From CAJKWP01 sp964554475 (GTDB taxonomy: Bacteria; Bacillota; Clostridia; Christensenellales; UBA1242), in the NCBI GenBank assembly GCA_964554475.1, contig CAZKOT010000055.1, forward strand, positions 1 to 5,965: a stretch of 5,965 nucleotides of DNA, in the 5' to 3' direction. A model generated the notes under the pieces. The model was not told where the DNA came from. It was given only the letters and a program-made list of their open reading frames with translations, and searched no databases. Position 1 is the stretch's first letter; every line of letters starts with the position of its first letter. Below are positions 4,479-5,965 of this stretch, in pieces. Made by a program: the position numbers and the translations under genes.

Positions 4479-5965
4479 CTAATCTCTTTCTTTTGTCTTC
4501 GACCGGACGATGCCGAGCTTGTGCATCCTCGCCCTCAACGTGCTCGGGTGGAGGCCCAGGATCGTTGCCGCCCCGCCTTTCCCCTCGACGCGCCATCGGG
4601 TTTCAGAAAGGATCTTAAGAATCTGGTTTCGCTCCGTCTCTTCCAGGGTCTTGACTACGGATGAAAGCTCGGGCGAGGTAATCTCCAGTCTGTCCGCCAA
4701 CTCCAATACCGGCCCTTGGCAGAGGATCACGGCCCGTTCAATGATGCTTTCCAGTTCCCGGACATTTCCCGGCCATGGATACTCCTGAAGCGTTTTTATC
4801 GACTCATTCCTGATCGATGTGATTTGTTTGCCCAATTTCCTGGAATAGCGTTCTATGAAGACCCGGACCATCAGCGGGATGTCGTCCTTCCGCTGCCGTA
4901 GGGGGGGAACAGTGATGGGGAAAACGTTGAGCCGATAGTACAGGTCCTGTCGAAACCGACCCTTGCGTACCTCGTCCTCAAGGTTTCGATTGGTCGTTGC
5001 CATAATCCGTACATCGACCTTAACCGTTGTGGACGAGCCCAGGCGTTCAAACTCGTTATGCTGAATCACCCGGAGAAGCTTGGCCTGCACCTCCAGCGGC
5101 AGCTCTCCAATCTCGTCCAGGCAAAGGGTGGAACGATGGGCGATCTCGAATCGGCCGATCTGCCTGGTATCGGCTCCGGTAAATGCCCCCTTCTCCCGGC
5201 CGAACAATTCGCTCTCAATCAAATTGCCCGGCAGGGCGGCGCAGTTGACCGTAATCAACGATCGATCCTTGCGGGGGCTCATTTCATGGATGGCCGCAGC
5301 GATCAGCTCTTTTCCCACGCCGGTTTCACCGAGGATGAGGACCGTTGTGTTCGCGGGAGCGACTTGTTCCGCTCGATAGAGAACATACTTGAGGCCATCA
5401 CTTTGCCCGATAATATTCTCAAATTGATGTTTCGCGCTATTCTCTCGGCGGAAGTAAATATTTTCCGCCTCGAGTTGGTTTTTCATGGCTTTGATTTCAG
5501 AAAGCGCCGTCCCGAGCTCGACTGTCCGCTCCGCGACCATTTTTTCGAGCCCGTCATGGGCTTTTTGTAGTTCCTCCTCCATTTTTTTTCGCTCGGTGAT
5601 GTTCACCATTACGACAATAATGCCGATGACGACTTTATCCTTGGTCAGTGTGTTTGCACTCAGGAGAAAAGAAAAAGACTGTTTATTTTCATGCTTGAAA
5701 TGAACCTCAACCGCATGGAGAGACTTGTCGCTGATTGCGGATAGAAGAACAAAGGGATTTCCGTCGGTGCAGCGGAGTTGAAATGTCTCGTCGAACAACC
5801 GGAAGAGGGGGAGGGTGGCAAAGAGTTGGGTGGTCGACTGACTTGCGCGGATGATGCGGCCCCGGTGGTCGCAGAGAATAAATAAATCTGAAGCTTGATG
5901 GAGAATTTGGGTGGTCAGTCTTTCCTCCACCAGGATCTCTTCATTGCGCTTTTGCTCCGTCAGGT
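4479..5965 (-). CDS. Sigma-54-dependent transcriptional activator, PAS-AAA+-Fis type (5' end outside window)
   Basis: It activates sigma-54 RNA polymerase by ATP hydrolysis. Numbering from the GTG at 5930: a PAS domain at about 12-113 ending in the typical ITERKKMEEE; a coiled coil at about 114-165; an AAA+ domain at about 170-405 with Walker A GETGVGKE (201-208), the sigma-54 contact loop GAFTGAD (248-254), Walker B LCLDEIGE (269-276), FRQDLYYRLNVF with the arginine finger (327-338) and GNVREL (388-393); and a Fis-type helix-turn-helix at about 450-474 (AATILGLHPSTLRARM). All key catalytic motifs are intact. The usual GGTLF before the Walker B aspartate is RSTLC here. The frame has no stop up to the window edge and reads LTEQKRNEEIL before the GTG, a typical linker between sensory domains, so at least one more N-terminal domain is likely and the GTG is probably internal. 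No receiver domain is visible in the window. It is the obvious candidate regulator of the two sigma-54 promoters downstream. Confidence 0.93.
   Translation of the reverse strand, partial: LTEQKRNEEILVEERLTTQILHQASDLFILCDHRGRIIRASQSTTQLFATLPLFRLFDETFQLRCTDGNPFVLLSAISDKSLHAVEVHFKHENKQSFSFLLSANTLTKDKVVIGIIVVMVNITERKKMEEELQKAHDGLEKMVAERTVELGTALSEIKAMKNQLEAENIYFRRENSAKHQFENIIGQSDGLKYVLYRAEQVAPANTTVLILGETGVGKELIAAAIHEMSPRKDRSLITVNCAALPGNLIESELFGREKGAFTGADTRQIGRFEIAHRSTLCLDEIGELPLEVQAKLLRVIQHNEFERLGSSTTVKVDVRIMATTNRNLEDEVRKGRFRQDLYYRLNVFPITVPPLRQRKDDIPLMVRVFIERYSRKLGKQITSIRNESIKTLQEYPWPGNVRELESIIERAVILCQGPVLELADRLEITSPELSSVVKTLEETERNQILKILSETRWRVEGKGGAATILGLHPSTLRARMHKLGIVRSKTKERD

Noticed and set aside
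5058..5570. 170-residue plus-strand reading frame
   Set aside because: It is antisense to the AAA+ domain of the activator, whose motifs prove the minus-strand frame.

Overview
The window looks like Gram-negative, probably deltaproteobacterial (Desulfobacterota-like), chromosomal DNA. The grounds are an outer-membrane lipoprotein with an OmpA domain, a DUF3943 outer-membrane-type protein, a sigma-54 enhancer-binding protein and a YtxH/DUF3309 pair. The taxon is inferred from this gene mix, not read from a marker gene. Every supported gene lies on the minus strand, so transcription runs from high to low coordinates.

Layout in transcription order: (1) 5965-4479, the C-terminal part of a PAS-AAA+-Fis sigma-54 activator whose reading frame continues past the window edge; (2) 4441-4223, a short, poorly started reading frame that is probably the tail of a broken gene; (3) 4222-3969, an intergenic region with a predicted upstream activator site, a sigma-54 promoter and a stem-loop at the predicted transcript start; (4) 3968-2757, a lipoprotein with a von Willebrand A domain and an OmpA-like domain, followed by a rho-independent terminator; (5) 2641-1034, an exported DUF3943 protein; (6) 1033-752, a second intergenic region carrying a related copy of the activator-site and sigma-54-promoter module; (7) 751-599, a 50-residue DUF3309 membrane peptide; (8) 447-88, a YtxH-family protein; (9) 53-1, the start of another membrane or exported protein cut by the window edge.

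The main observation is that the intergenic regions before the VWA-OmpA lipoprotein and before the DUF3309-YtxH genes contain the same 155-156 bp module in the same orientation. Each has a near-consensus -24/-12 sigma-54 promoter (TTGGCA-N7-TTGCT) and, 115-116 bp upstream of it, an almost identical CCTC...GAGG palindrome of the kind bound by Fis-type activators. A sigma-54 activator is encoded next to one copy. The simplest model is a local regulon: the activator senses a signal through its PAS domain (and any domains beyond the window) and switches on two transcription units that remodel or protect the cell envelope. The promoter and site matches are seen in the sequence. The link to this activator and the envelope-stress role are inference.
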